Source: Paragonimus westermani (Eukaryota; Platyhelminthes; Trematoda; Plagiorchiida; Troglotrematidae). Taken from it: a stretch of DNA of 64,000 nt. The position numbers and the translations under genes are program-made. Each line of letters opens with the position of its first letter. Positions within the stretch are counted from its first letter, which is position 1. The DNA is taken from positions 1 to 64,000 of the forward strand of contig QNGE01000421.1 in NCBI GenBank assembly GCA_008508345.1. Direction: 5' to 3'. Positions 37,251 through 50,601 of the stretch are shown here, one piece after another. The notes under the pieces are model-generated. The model did not search any database and had not been told where the DNA came from. It saw only the letters and a list, made by a program, of their open reading frames with translations.

Positions 37251-39996
37251 GTCTGACAAAGTGGATTTCTAGTTTCGAACCGGTTTTCCACCGACAGCCT
37301 GTTTTTCTCCACTGCAGAGCAAGCAGTTTCATTGAGCCATAAAATCACGTAAATTTACAAGGCCCAGTATACATGCGCTTACAGATCAGTCGAAATCAAA
37401 GCATCATAACGCCGGTAAACACGACTGCCAGCATCAACCAGTTTACCACACAGGGTGAATATTCAACATGAAGAAAGCACATAAGACGTTAAGAGTTTAA
37501 ACAACTAACATGCTTCAGTGAATCGCATTTTGTTGTTAACCTCGCAAGACATCGGATGATCCAGTTGCTGTATGATGAGGTACGTGCAAATAAACACTAG
37601 TGTTTATGTCGTGTTGCTGAATGAAACAAAGATATCATGGGAGGAATCGGATAGAATTGATAAGTGACAAACGAAGTTTTTGCTCAATATACGTTGCAAC
37701 TGACCGATAACTCATAGCACAAAAATCAGTCAAGGCTGTTGTGGAACGACCAAAACATTTCGGGATATGTTTGAACACGGCGTGGTGTCTGTTTCAGGAA
37801 TTTCTACGAACAACTCAGGAGAACAGTGGTACGAGCGTGAAATAACATTTGCCGTAATGAAGCGTTCATCTGAGAAACAACCGGGTTGTTTGAGTCAATC
37901 CTCCAAAAAACCTATTTGTCACACAGAAGGACTTAACCGCAAATTTGCAAGAACAATCCATCACTCCATTACCCCTTGGCTTATGTCGTTCAAAGTGTCC
38001 GGACGGGCAGTTAGAGGAGAACTGGCAGAATTGAAACCAAGTAAATCTGGTGGACTCGTCAGTCAGTTTCCAACTCATCAAGCAAACTGGCTCAAATTAC
38101 AGCACAGCTGTTAACAAATGTTTGTCTTACGAGTAGCCAGAGTTTTGGCGTTCGCGAAACTGTAAGGAGGGATGCTTCAAAATTCCATTCAGCAATACAA
38201 CCCTTGGTGGTACTCAGATTGTTCAGACCGGCTTTCCTAGCTCGAATCAAAGTTAACAGTAATGATACACTGGTCATTCTCGGCTCACCTCATGCTAGTA
38301 CACTTGCCCCGCTGATTTCGTCCTGCCTTCATCGGAAAGAAAGCGTGGGACGAGTCAAATATGTTTTCTGCACCGCATTAGTGCTTTCCATCACGCCACC
38401 GAAACTTTGCTTATCCAGATCTTTTAAACAGACCACGTTTAACTGTATTTGGTTAATACAGTTCATCAGTATTTCATCGCATATACACACAATTCACTCG
38501 TTGTAGTGGCTAAAATTCATCGTCGACTTCTACAAACTTCGTAGTCGGATCCGGATGCTTTCTTGTCATTACGTGTTTCTACGTTGTGTTGCATTCCGTA
38601 GCGTTGCGTTGCGTTATTTTGCATGCCCCAAACACCTTTGCATGGTCGTTGTACAATTTAAGGTTCCAACCGTTTCAGTGGAGTGATGTTGATTGGGTGG
38701 ATTATCTAATTGGGCTGACAATCGTTCGCACTGACCTCCTACTCCATAATGACCCGGTCTCACTCCGAACGCAATCGATACCACGAAATCTCCTGTGATA
38801 ACGCAAAATATCTCTGCAAATGATATGACTGTAATTCGCTATCTTTGCATCAACTATCGGGTCTTGACATGACATGATCTCACCACACGTTCGCTATCTT
38901 TGCCACTGGTAAAAGATTATCATTTATCATTTTACCATCCAAATTCTTTCCAGTTCCTTTCACTCACTCTTCGAATCACGAGTGTCCATATACTTACCCA
39001 ATAATACTATGGTCAACCAATGATCTTATTACCAGTGTTCCCGTTGTGGAGGCACTTGTCACGCTGTACTGGTCTTTCCGCTGCGAAGAGTATCAATGTC
39101 AGTGTTGTGCGAAATTTGAATGCTAGCGTCAACAATTTCCATGCAACCAGACCGTTACCAAGCATGTTCTACTTTCCAGCGCTTGGCCCATCTCCAAGCT
39201 AACGTTCACCGAAATCGTAATATTCCCATACGCAACACAAGCCTCTTCTTTGGATTCCAGTTTGTCACATACCAATCGTAGTCCTGAAAATCCAATCTCC
39301 AAGTTGGGTTGTGCGATAAACGAACTTGCGAATGTGAAACAGGAGGGTATTTCGCAATAAGATGCCAGTCGTGGCGTAGACGCAGGATGATAACAGCGGA
39401 CCATGAGTACGGAAAATGACTAACCCTGACAGTGTAAAGTGTCACTGACAGTAAACTTGGAAACATACTTGTTTATCACTTGTGTGGTATGATTATTCAT
39501 GGAGAGGGGAATCTGCCACAGTAATACAAATCCTCGATCGCGGCATCATCCGAGTGTAATCGAGTTGGGACATGCCAGGCGATAGCAGCAAATAGTTAAC
39601 CGAGCATGAGCGGGAAAGTGGATTGCGTCTTTCGAAACGCGCAGATCAAGTTGCCCAGTGCTAGTTCGTCTACACGACCGTATGGACAATGGTTTAGTGG
39701 CGATATAATTTTGAACGTGGTTTTGGTACAACGCTCTGTTTACTTTTATCCATCTCTGTGGTTATTCTCTTTGACAATTGACGGGCCAGGTTAGCTTGGT
39801 ATTCTGTGTGTCCTTCTATGTTATCCATCTTTGGTATCAGGACACCATTAAATAATCGACAACGGGACATCGGTGTTTGACACTGGTACAACTTGTAGAC
39901 GAGTGCGGTAGAGTAAGACAGCCTCTGTAGTGTGGCTCGTCTGCCGCCTGTACTGGCCAATTTCACTGATTGCAGTTCCCCTGCTAGCAACTCATT
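37251..39996 (+). repeat. Left arm of a giant inverted repeat
   Basis: About 2.74 kb, reverse-complementary to 45095-47840 (position sum 85091). Every ORF on one strand of this arm recurs on the opposite strand of the other arm. Comparison of translated ORFs and arm ends shows two single-base differences inside the arm (one at 39986, one near 39704) plus a few in the outermost ~20 bp. The inner end is sharp, after ctcatt at 39996. The outer end fades through 37230-37260. No known protein is encoded; the ORFs (for example 37767-38114) are not recognised. Confidence 0.9.
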
Positions 39997-41058
39997 TACT
40001 TGGAAACAACTTTCAGCCGGATGCCAGGTAGGTCATCATCGTTGCAATCGTATTCAAACGTTGAATGGCTCGTACAATTGCTTAACTGCCGTATGGCAGT
40101 TTGGAAAAAGGAAGGTAAGCCTCAATCAGGAAAGAAAACAATTGGGATCGCGGGGTACTCACCCAGCTGTTAAAAAACAACCAAGCTGTAAGTAAAAGTA
40201 ATGGATCATCGGCTAAACTGCTAATCTCATTGTCTCATTTCGTTAAGTGTAGTTGCTTCACGAGCAACTCTGTCAGGTTTACTGATCTGTATTCCTCATA
40301 TACTTACTACAGCTTTGTTCCGGTTATGGTCGAAGTTTGGTTTATGAACGCGGCTTTTCTTTTGCGCTCTCATCCAAGGGTTCTTCTTGTAGACTGACAG
40401 ACATAAGAAAACATCAAAGAGATTTCAGGCTTACTGTTTACCAAAGCTGCATTATGCCGAATACCCACTCCTTCCATAATGAAGTCTTAGCTGTTACAAG
40501 GTAAGGTGGTTTGGACTACTCAGTGTTGCTGAAAGTGGTTATGTCAAAACAAACCATTATCAGTCTTTCGGAATGAAATTGATCTACAATTCTCATCGAT
40601 GTCTGTTCAAAATATCAGTTGCAGTGGGTCAGCTTTGGTGCGTTGCGTTTACGGAATGCTCTTGGGATATTCAGCGTTAGGATGCAAGACCTGTTCCCCT
40701 TGGAGACCGTTTATCTAAGGAGCTCTGAGTGTGATTGCTCAGTAGTTTTTAGCGAACTGTGGGGTCGTTCAGATTTGTGATGCTGGACAATATCACATTC
40801 TCTTGTCTGTTAGAGATGTTTCGAACTTGGGGAAAAATAGTAACGCACCTAGTTCACACAAGAGATGTGAACAAATCAGTAGAATTATTCTGCAAAAATA
40901 TTCCGATCTCGTATCCATGGCTATGATCTATTGTTTTGGATGATGTGTACTCTGCTCCCTTTGTAATAAAAGACTGAAATCTTTAGACTGTTTCACCGTT
41001 TGATAATGAGTTGACCATGGGTAGCCAGAAACTATGTCATCTGAGTTTCAGAATTACC

Positions 41059-41094
<36 letters not shown>
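41059..41094 (+). repeat. Compound (CT)n(AT)n microsatellite
   Basis: About eight CT units run directly into about ten AT units. This is the only long simple repeat in the window. Confidence 0.95.
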
Positions 41095-41219
41095 TCACAA
41101 TGGCCACGCACCTGACCAGAAGGCACTGCGACTCGGGATGCTACCGATCGCAACTTGAAACTACTTAGAAGAAGGAAAGTTTACCAAAAGTGATAAAATC
41201 GGGTGAAACAAACTTAGGC

Positions 41220-41500
41220 GGAAAAACTGGAAATGATGTGAATGTAGACACTTTATTGATTGCGACAAATTTTCATCTCGGACAGGTTTTCTAGCCTGCG
41301 ATTTGAGTGATCATGAGAACGTCAGCCGAGGAGGCGAATCCTGCTCATGCTACTCAATAGAACAGTCAAGGCCTTTATATTTCACGACCACGTTGATGTT
41401 TGACCACCACGTGGTTTAACCTAGCTTCTGGTGGTCTCATTGTATAGTTTCTGATGAGATGGACGTTCGGTTATCATGCATAGTACGTGATCCAACCATT
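41220..41500 (+). repeat. RTE-5'-like dispersed repeat, second copy
   Basis: Shares the 17-base core tgaccaccacgtggttt and surrounding weaker matches with 31030-31400, in the same orientation. No endonuclease sequence follows here, so it would be a 5' fragment or an independent small repeat. Confidence 0.4.
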
Positions 41501-43976
41501 ATGAGCTGTGTACTGGTTGGGACGAAGTAACCTTGTCTTATTCGACTTATTCTACTCACCTTGGTCAAGTTTCATGAGATTAATTGTGAGATCTTTTCCA
41601 GTGAGCTCATAATTGCACTGAACGCAGTCGAGTACGGGCGATGTTCACATGCTTTCCTCAGCACTTGCAATTCCTTTCGCTCATAAGCTGGAATCGTGTC
41701 TGAAAACGTGCAGAAATTCACCACAGTCCTAGAGGGGTTGAAAAAAGGTTCACATGCACTTCGGTAGTTATCATGTCGGAAGCATTTGACCACAGCTGAT
41801 TGACATATTGTATGTGTAAGCGTACGAACCGAGACTACGTTCAAATCGTTAAGTATGTTTACATTTGTTTACTTAACGGAACAATACAGTGTCTGTTCCG
41901 CAAATGATGACCTTGAAATCGACTTACCGTATACCAGGTTGACGAGATTAACGCCTTCACATTGTGCTTCGAATATGTTGATCGCGAATCAATGGTTCCA
42001 GGGATTTGGCGTGATGGCATTGTAGGACTGTACTGCAAGTCAGTAGATAGCGGTATTTTCCTCTAAACTGCCGAGCTCAACAAGTAATGATAGGTAGATT
42101 GAAGTTTAGACCGGCAACGTTTAGGCTGTTATTCGCTCGATCGCCTAATTAGTGTGATTGTACATACACAGATTGTTCATTCCTAACTTCATACTATGCA
42201 ATCCGGTCAATCTCGAATTAATTACCGTTTCTTAGATTGAAATAATAACCACGTTTAAACCACAATATGCTTGCTGTTACAGCAAATGTTGGAGCTTATT
42301 TGTGTTTGATATTCCCAAGCTATTCAAAAATGGAATGAAAATCTGAGCTACCACTCTAATAACACTGGTAGTTTGCAGCGTCCCACAGGTTTTAGTCAAC
42401 ATTCACAATTGTTAACATGCACTGCTTATCACCTTATTAGACGGCGCTGGATATTTTTGGCTTTCTCGATAATCAGCTCACCTTTTCTCTGTTTTGTGTG
42501 TGTCCTATGGATGGATTTAATTGTATCCAATCTGGTTTACCTACAAGCCTATTATGATGAGCGTCATTGTGTATCCCAGTGTCATGCAAGCAACGAATAT
42601 CAGAACAATTAGGAGCCTGATATCGCAAAAGCCTCTCAGTAGAACTACATACACAGATCAACATATTCATTTACGCTACTAGTCTTTTGTCTTGAGTTGG
42701 CCCATAAAAATAGCAGAACTAAGCTTCGTTTCCTTTACATTTTGTCACAGCATATTGTGTATACATGCGTGCACATATCCGTATCGATCGATTACTGGCA
42801 AAACGTTGTTGGCATGTGTAAGTCGCGTGTGCCTACGCATGTCTCGTGAAACCTAACCATGAGCGCATTGTGGTACACGATTGGTGTGCACAACTACGTG
42901 TTAGTGCGCGCTTGTCTCTATACGTTTATCTATAGCAATTACTGTTTACCTAAAAGATACAACAGTGTGTTGATAGGTTTCTCTCGGTTACAATGTATGC
43001 ATAGTTACATGGAAAATCATTATATTATACGACCATCGGCAACAGCCTCCAGGACGCGATAAAAAACCGGTTATGCAAAACATCGAAAATGGAGTCATAA
43101 TCAGACAGGAATATCCGGAAATGGGAAAGACGAGAGCAGACCAGAAAGAAGTCAATGATCCGTAGTAACGTGAACATTTCGGTGGACATTGACGATACCA
43201 CATACTCATACAACCAATACCACAACATGATTTACGCATAGTTGAACATGACGGTGGCTGGCTACTACATGATCTAGTGCAAACCTAAGCCAACGGGCAA
43301 ACAAGAGTTGTTTTAGTTAACTTGTGGCCAAAGGTGCTCCATGGGAAGCTCACGATTAAAAGTGCCACTCAAATCGATTTTGAAGGCATACTGTCAGTAT
43401 AATAACCATTCAGATACCGACACACCGCGTTTGTCACTGCACTTTGTTGGCCTAGGGCCTTCGGACAGTCTTTATAATGACTTCTGTTCAGTCGATTAAT
43501 AAACTGGGAGGTTCCTCATAGCCATCACTGCTCAACCACTGTTCCCGGAAAAACTTGAACTTGAGGTGTATTATAAAATATCGACTGAAGATCATGGCCT
43601 GCTTCATCACACGTTTCAGGTTGCCATTTTCCTACCTAAGCTGAAGTTTAAACGATCAGTAAGGATCAACAAGTCTACGTAGTGTGTGTCGTATTGAGTA
43701 ATCAGTAAAATATCTGAAGGAAAATTTCGTGTGAACGGTGGTCGCATTCAAGGCATCTAATTGTGCTTGACAGTTCCTGTTTGCTTAAAAGCGATAAGGG
43801 ATTTGGTTGATGTGAATGAAATGGCACTCACAGTTGATTGCAAAGTCAGTTGTCAAACGGAATTTTCATGCAGCTCCATTTGAAAAGAAACACTAAACTT
43901 GAAATCCGTGTTGATATGGCTGGTCAGTAGCGCACTCCCTTACTTCGATGGGGATTTCAGTAGTAATCGTGTTCTC

Positions 43977-43980
43977 ATGG
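43977..43980 (+). repeat. Target site duplication (left), atgg
   Basis: Directly flanks the second LTR copy; repeated at 44276-44279. Confidence 0.7.
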
Positions 43981-44275
43981 TATAGCGAGAAGGCGTCCAA
44001 TAAAGCACGATCTTTATTGTCCGAATCGCCAGTCACATGCAACACGCGCTCTCTCGTTTATGAATCATAATTCCAACCCACAACACCCCCCGGTTTCCGT
44101 TCACACGTCGTGTGCACTTCTAACCGGTTTACGTGTGNNNNNNNNNNNNNNNNNNNNNNNNNNNNNNNNNNNNNNNNNNNNNNNNNNNNNNNNNNNNNNN
44201 NNNNNNNNNNCCCCACGTTGGGGTATTCGGCCGAGCGTTCGAAAACTCGCACCTCCGACCTGACAATCCATCACA
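43981..44275 (-). mobile_element. Second solo LTR, interrupted by an assembly gap
   Basis: In reverse complement the sequence starts TGTGATGG and ends CTCGCTATA. It matches the start and end of the LTR at 7183-7709 and is flanked by a 4-bp duplication, atgg. The terminal CA has become TA. About 222 known bases are present, against 527 in the first copy, so the N run probably hides some 300 bases rather than 73. Reported ORFs crossing the N run are artefacts. Confidence 0.85.
44138..44210. other. Assembly gap (73 N)
   Basis: Run of n inside the LTR copy. The missing part corresponds to the central, internally repetitive portion of the 7183-7709 LTR, a likely reason for the gap. Confidence 0.99.
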
Positions 44276-44279
44276 ATGG

Positions 44280-45094
44280 GGAATCGTTCTGACCAGCGAG
44301 CCGTTGATCTCACGTCGGACGCGGCTGAATTACCACATGCAAAAGCCTGATCACAACTGCTTCTGGGTAACACTCAAACTGCCAGGTGACCCTGTTAGGA
44401 TACAGAATGAATGTTCTCTCTCATCGAATCAATAATCATACGATCGTAAACTCTCACCAACTTGAAAGTGTAGAAGGCCATAAGGTTGGCAGGCTCTGTT
44501 GTTGATGCTCAAACCCACACTGGTTCTTCTAATGAATGTGAGAACAACAAAGTAAGGACGAGAAATTCTCCACGATGAAATGTGAAACAGTATCTTCAGA
44601 ATGATGGTCCACCAGACAGAAGCTGAGAGCCAGTTGATTAAACCCATGAATTTATCAGAAATATAGAACGTATGGAAAGTGTTCAAAAGGCACAACATTC
44701 AGCATCACAACAACATTCTGTTCTGACAAGGAAATGGTGTCGTTAGCTCCAGTAGCACAAAGGAGTTCTCAAACAAGCCGAAGCTGGCCATTTCATTTAA
44801 TCTACTAGAAAGTGAGCTTTTTTGGTTTATTCATATAAATAGTATACCGTTCAGTATTATTTGCAACCCACGCACCCGGAAAAGTCTTTTAACCTGGCCA
44901 TTTGAGGGTCGGTTGGACATTACAGGACGGTTATCATACACGCCATAGAGAGGATGAGCTTTTCGAACACAAATGTTTCTGGATGAAGGCTCACGTAAGA
45001 CGCCGGTATATTACTGTGTGAGACCACCGGAGAAGTGCTCAACAAATTTACATATGCTGATAGGGTTCGATGAAGTGAGTGCTATTTCCGTTTT
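44280..45094. other. Spacer of the giant inverted repeat, right part
   Basis: No gene or repeat recognised between the LTR copy and the right arm. Confidence 0.35.
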
Positions 45095-47840
45095 AATGAG
45101 TTGCCAGCAGGGGAACTGCAATCAGTGAAATTGGCCAGTACAGGCGGTAGACGAGCCACACTACAGAGGCTGTCTTACTCTACCGCACTCGTCTACAAGT
45201 TGTACCAGTGTCAAACACCGATGTCCCGTTGTCGATTATTTAATGGTGTCCTGATACCAAAGATGGATAACATAGAAGGACACACAGAATACCAAGCTAA
45301 CCTGGCCCGTCAATTGTCAAAGAGAATAACCACAGAGATGGATAAAAGTAAACAGAGCGTTGTACCAAAACCACGTTCAAAATTATGTCGCCACTAAACC
45401 ATTGTCCATACGGTCGTGTAGACGAACTAGCACTGGGCAACTTGATCTGCGCGTTTCGAAAGACGCAATCCACTTTCCCGCTCATGCTCGGTTAACTATT
45501 TGCTGCTATCGCCTGGCATGTCCCAACTCGATTACACTCGGATGATGCCGCGATCGAGGATTTGTATTACTGTGGCAGATTCCCCTCTCCATGAATAATC
45601 ATACCACACAAGTGATAAACAAGTATGTTTCCAAGTTTACTGTCAGTGACACTTTACACTGTCAGGGTTAGTCATTTTCCGTACTCATGGTCCGCTGTTA
45701 TCATCCTGCGTCTACGCCACGACTGGCATCTTATTGCGAAATACCCTCCTGTTTCACATTCGCAAGTTCGTTTATCGCACAACCCAACTTGGAGATTGGA
45801 TTTTCAGGACTACGATTGGTATGTGACAAACTGGAATCCAAAGAAGAGGCTTGTGTTGCGTATGGGAATATTACGATTTCGGTGAACGTTAGCTTGGAGA
45901 TGGGCCAAGCGCTGGAAAGTAGAACATGCTTGGTAACGGTCTGGTTGCATGGAAATTGTTGACGCTAGCATTCAAATTTCGCACAACACTGACATTGATA
46001 CTCTTCGCAGCGGAAAGACCAGTACAGCGTGACAAGTGCCTCCACAACGGGAACACTGGTAATAAGATCATTGGTTGACCATAGTATTATTGGGTAAGTA
46101 TATGGACACTCGTGATTCGAAGAGTGAGTGAAAGGAACTGGAAAGAATTTGGATGGTAAAATGATAAATGATAATCTTTTACCAGTGGCAAAGATAGCGA
46201 ACGTGTGGTGAGATCATGTCATGTCAAGACCCGATAGTTGATGCAAAGATAGCGAATTACAGTCATATCATTTGCAGAGATATTTTGCGTTATCACAGGA
46301 GATTTCGTGGTATCGATTGCGTTCGGAGTGAGACCGGGTCATTATGGAGTAGGAGGTCAGTGCGAACGATTGTCAGCCCAATTAGATAATCCACCCAATC
46401 AACATCACTCCACTGAAACGGTTGGAACCTTAAATTGTACAACGACCATGCAAAGGTGTTTGGGGCATGCAAAATAACGCAACGCAACGCTACGGAATGC
46501 AACACAACGTAGAAACACGTAATGACAAGAAAGCATCCGGATCCGACTACGAAGTTTGTAGAAGTCGACGATGAATTTTAGCCACTACAACGAGTGAATT
46601 GTGTGTATATGCGATGAAATACTGATGAACTGTATTAACCAAATACAGTTAAACGTGGTCTGTTTAAAAGATCTGGATAAGCAAAGTTTCGGTGGCGTGA
46701 TGGAAAGCACTAATGCGGTGCAGAAAACATATTTGACTCGTCCCACGCTTTCTTTCCGATGAAGGCAGGACGAAATCAGCGGGGCAAGTGTACTAGCATG
46801 AGGTGAGCCGAGAATGACCAGTGTATCATTACTGTTAACTTTGATTCGAGCTAGGAAAGCCGGTCTGAACAATCTGAGTACCACCAAGGGTTGTATTGCT
46901 GAATGGAATTTTGAAGCATCCCTCCTTACAGTTTCGCGAACGCCAAAACTCTGGCTACTCGTAAGACAAACATTTGTTAACAGCTGTGCTGTAATTTGAG
47001 CCAGTTTGCTTGATGAGTTGGAAACTGACTGACGAGTCCACCAGATTTACTTGGTTTCAATTCTGCCAGTTCTCCTCTAACTGCCCGTCCGGACACTTTG
47101 AACGACATAAGCCAAGGGGTAATGGAGTGATGGATTGTTCTTGCAAATTTGCGGTTAAGTCCTTCTGTGTGACAAATAGGTTTTTTGGAGGATTGACTCA
47201 AACAACCCGGTTGTTTCTCAGATGAACGCTTCATTACGGCAAATGTTATTTCACGCTCGTACCACTGTTCTCCTGAGTTGTTCGTAGAAATTCCTGAAAC
47301 AGACACCACGCCGTGTTCAAACATATCCCGAAATGTTTTGGTCGTTCCACAACAGCCTTGACTGATTTTTGTGCTATGAGTTATCGGTCAGTTGCAACGT
47401 ATATTGAGCAAAAACTTCGTTTGTCACTTATCAATTCTATCCGATTCCTCCCATGATATCTTTGTTTCATTCAGCAACACGACATAAACACTAGTGTTTA
47501 TTTGCACGTACCTCATCATACAGCAACTGGATCATCCGATGTCTTGCGAGGTTAACAACAAAATGCGATTCACTGAAGCATGTTAGTTGTTTAAACTCTT
47601 AACGTCTTATGTGCTTTCTTCATGTTGAATATTCACCCTGTGTGGTAAACTGGTTGATGCTGGCAGTCGTGTTTACCGGCGTTATGATGCTTTGATTTCG
47701 ACTGATCTGTAAGCGCATGTATACTGGGCCTTGTAAATTTACGTGATTTTATGGCTCAATGAAACTGCTTGCTCTGCAGTGGAGAAAAACAGGCTGTCGG
47801 TGGAAAACCGGTTCGAAACTAGAAATCTACTTCGCCAGAC
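45095..47840 (-). repeat. Right arm of the giant inverted repeat
   Basis: Reverse complement of 37251-39996. At the inner boundary the two arms agree through ctcatt and then differ completely. At the outer boundary, pairs such as gtctgacaaagtgg / gtctggcgaagtag show a diverged edge. A taaacactagtgttta palindrome occurs in both arms (about 37592 and 47490). Confidence 0.9.
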
Positions 47841-50601
47841 GATTGCACGACAATTAGTTTTTTCAAAGATTCATACTTCAGTCTCTTCATTCTTTAGTGG
47901 AAAACCATGTTATCTTGTTTTATAATTCGGTTATCTGAAGAATATCCGTCTGTCCTATCCATGAATTCGACGTTCTTCGTTGTATAACACCTTAAGTTGC
48001 AGCTATCCGTCAAATGATCACCCTTTCGTCAACTGACGGTGCTGCGTGCATCTCTGTGATATCCACATGTAATCACTTCCATACCACCTCGTTGCCACCT
48101 CATTGTTTATTTGTACGGTGCACGCTCTCTCTGCCTTAGCCGTCTTTTCTATCAGTAGTATTTCCCATGTCAGCTGTTCTGTTATTTTTGCCCTTTTTTC
48201 ATTCTCTTGTTAAGCTCCATCGTCGCACATTGTTAAAGTACTCGTGGTGATAGTGTGGATAGTGATGATAAGCATGGTTTGTGCTATTTAATAGTCACAG
48301 TGTCACATCTAGTGACATAATTATCTGATCGTCTGATAGTTCACGGTTAGTGTCATAATCTCAGTTTATGCAGTGTCTACAGTTGACAATCACCGTACTG
48401 ACCTGACCACCCATCACGATACTGAAAAGTTCTTGAAGGCCGTTCCTTCTTTACAACACGATCACAACACCGCTGATTTGGCCAGGCCACGTCGACCGCC
48501 TATAACGTGTGACCCAATAAAACAGTCCTGTTAGCGTTCGTATGCGAATACAAACTACAAGTGGCTGTCATCCGAATAGCACATTCGGGGGTATGTTAAG
48601 TCTCGTCTAGTGGATCGATTTTTGATCGAAATAATCATTTTAAACAAATGATCAGACGAGATAGGTTCTACTTCCATCTTGGTAATGTGTTCACTGTTGT
48701 TCAAACTTTGGAGAGACGGGATTCTTGCTTCTGAGTATACAAACTTATCCTGTGAATGTTATCAGATAATTTCTGTGGTCTAATTATTTCGTCCTGCACA
48801 CTTCCACAGAAATTCCTGCTGAAGCAGGCTCATAAATTTGATTACTATATCGCCTATGGGAGTTTTACCAACAACTTTTCAGGAGGACGACTTTTGACCT
48901 CAGTGACCTCCAAGAAAATGATAGTCTACCATTTCGAATAACTTGGGTCTCATCATTACAAAACATATACAAGAAACTAAAAACTAGTTTCTCAGTTAGA
49001 TTCAAAATGGTCGTTCAGACACATATTCTTTAGATCACGGAACTACGGTTGCTGAGTTTTCAACTAAAACACGACAAAAATTTGCTTTGCTCCATTCTAA
49101 GTCACCACAACTTCGTGGTCTAGCGGGTGAGTTTTTGTACTACAACTCTGACCCATATTAACAGATTGTTCGTCCGAGTCTCGACAAGTGCTGGACCAAT
49201 GAGACCCAATCACATCGGCGCAGGTTTACACACGTTGGCTAGTAGCAGAAGACCCAGCTGTTTACAAAGCCAGTTCAAATAAATATTCATTAGTTTTGCA
49301 CCCCCCCACCCGAATGACTGAGTCACTTCAGCACGCAATGGAAGAAATTGAAATGAGTAATGACAGTAGAAGCTCTTGGCGTTCTACTTCAAGTATTATC
49401 CTATATAATAAGCACTAGTATTTTGACTTCCAGAACACGAATACTGGTCCGATGATTAAAGCCTCGGGTATATGTGGACAAAATTAATTGATGTGACTTG
49501 GCTAAAATGGTAATACCCGATTATGCTCTAATATCTGCACGGAATCTGCAAAGGGCTTTGGTGTCACAGTTAACCACTGGTAATGCATAAACCATATTTC
49601 CCAGCCCACTGTCTCATTTCGCAATGTTCATGTTTGAAATGTGATGGGGTTGTTCTTCACACGAACCTGAGTACTGAAGGGGAAGGTGTTTGTACGGAAT
49701 TGTCGTATGTGGTTTAACACCGGCTCATAATTGCACAACTTTTGCAATTTACTTCGGATTTTGTCGATGCAACGAATATTCTGAGTGGTTTCTGAAGCAT
49801 CGCCTAACACATTCCTCACTAACAAGCATCTTAAACGGAAAAAGTTGATAAAGAGTCACTCGCAGATCTGGCAAACTCTTTCCTTAAAAAATGTCAAATG
49901 CACTAAAAATACGCCTACTGGAGCTTGACTTAGCGTCATCTTTTAAAATCACTGCATGCCTTGTGGATTTGTTACCTTGGTTCAGTGTCTCTCTGTGTGC
50001 ACTTCATTTCGACCGCTTCATTGGATTCTACTGGAGAGCTTACAATTTCACTGGGCCTACTTCGCTGTGTCACAGCGGCACATATTTTAGCCACCTTATT
50101 TGATGGAAACTGCCTCCCCCAGACTGTAGTTTATTTTACGAAGTTCTCTCATAGGTTTCTAATGGAGCTCAGGTCAAAAGTTCGTGTCGCTTAATCAAAG
50201 TGTATCAGGTTTTCAAGCAAAAATACTAACTGTGCAAGTTGTACCTCATTCATAGTTGCCTACAATTTTCACATTCCCAAAAACTTACTAGCTAACTCGT
50301 TTCGAAAAGGCACCATACCCTGGTTTCGCTCTCGTTATAACTCGTCAGCAGTGTACCATTTTTTACTTTTTTTTGTAAACTAAACGCCACACCACATGTT
50401 GAGGATCACACATACCGTCTAAACAATCTAACGATTTCTGCGATTTCAGCTTAGAGACAAGTGCACTTCGTGGAGCCGTCGGTCGGAATTAACATGACAA
50501 CTACGGTGCTTTCACTGGCGGCAATAAGGCAGTCTGAACGCTACCTACAAAACAATGTACTTGGGTGTTCGCATACGATAGTTCAGTCGTGCGTAATATG
50601 A
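47841..50601. other. No recognisable gene
   Basis: Only short ORFs, no domain or repeat partner seen. Confidence 0.3.

Larger units (their letters stand above)
39997..43976. other. Spacer of the giant inverted repeat, left part
   Basis: Single-copy-looking sequence apart from the CT/AT microsatellite and the RTE-5'-like repeat listed separately. No gene recognised. Confidence 0.4.

Noticed and set aside
37585..37615. taaacactagtgttta palindrome as a regulatory operator
   Set aside because: It occurs only as part of the duplicated arms, and there is no neighbouring gene to regulate.
37767..38114. 115-codon ORF mirrored at 46977-47324 as a conserved protein
   Set aside because: It is duplicated only because it lies in the inverted repeat. 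Equal conservation of ORFs on both strands and non-coding parts shows no protein-level selection.
44058..44435. ORFs across the N run
   Set aside because: They contain runs of unknown residues. The region is an LTR with an assembly gap.
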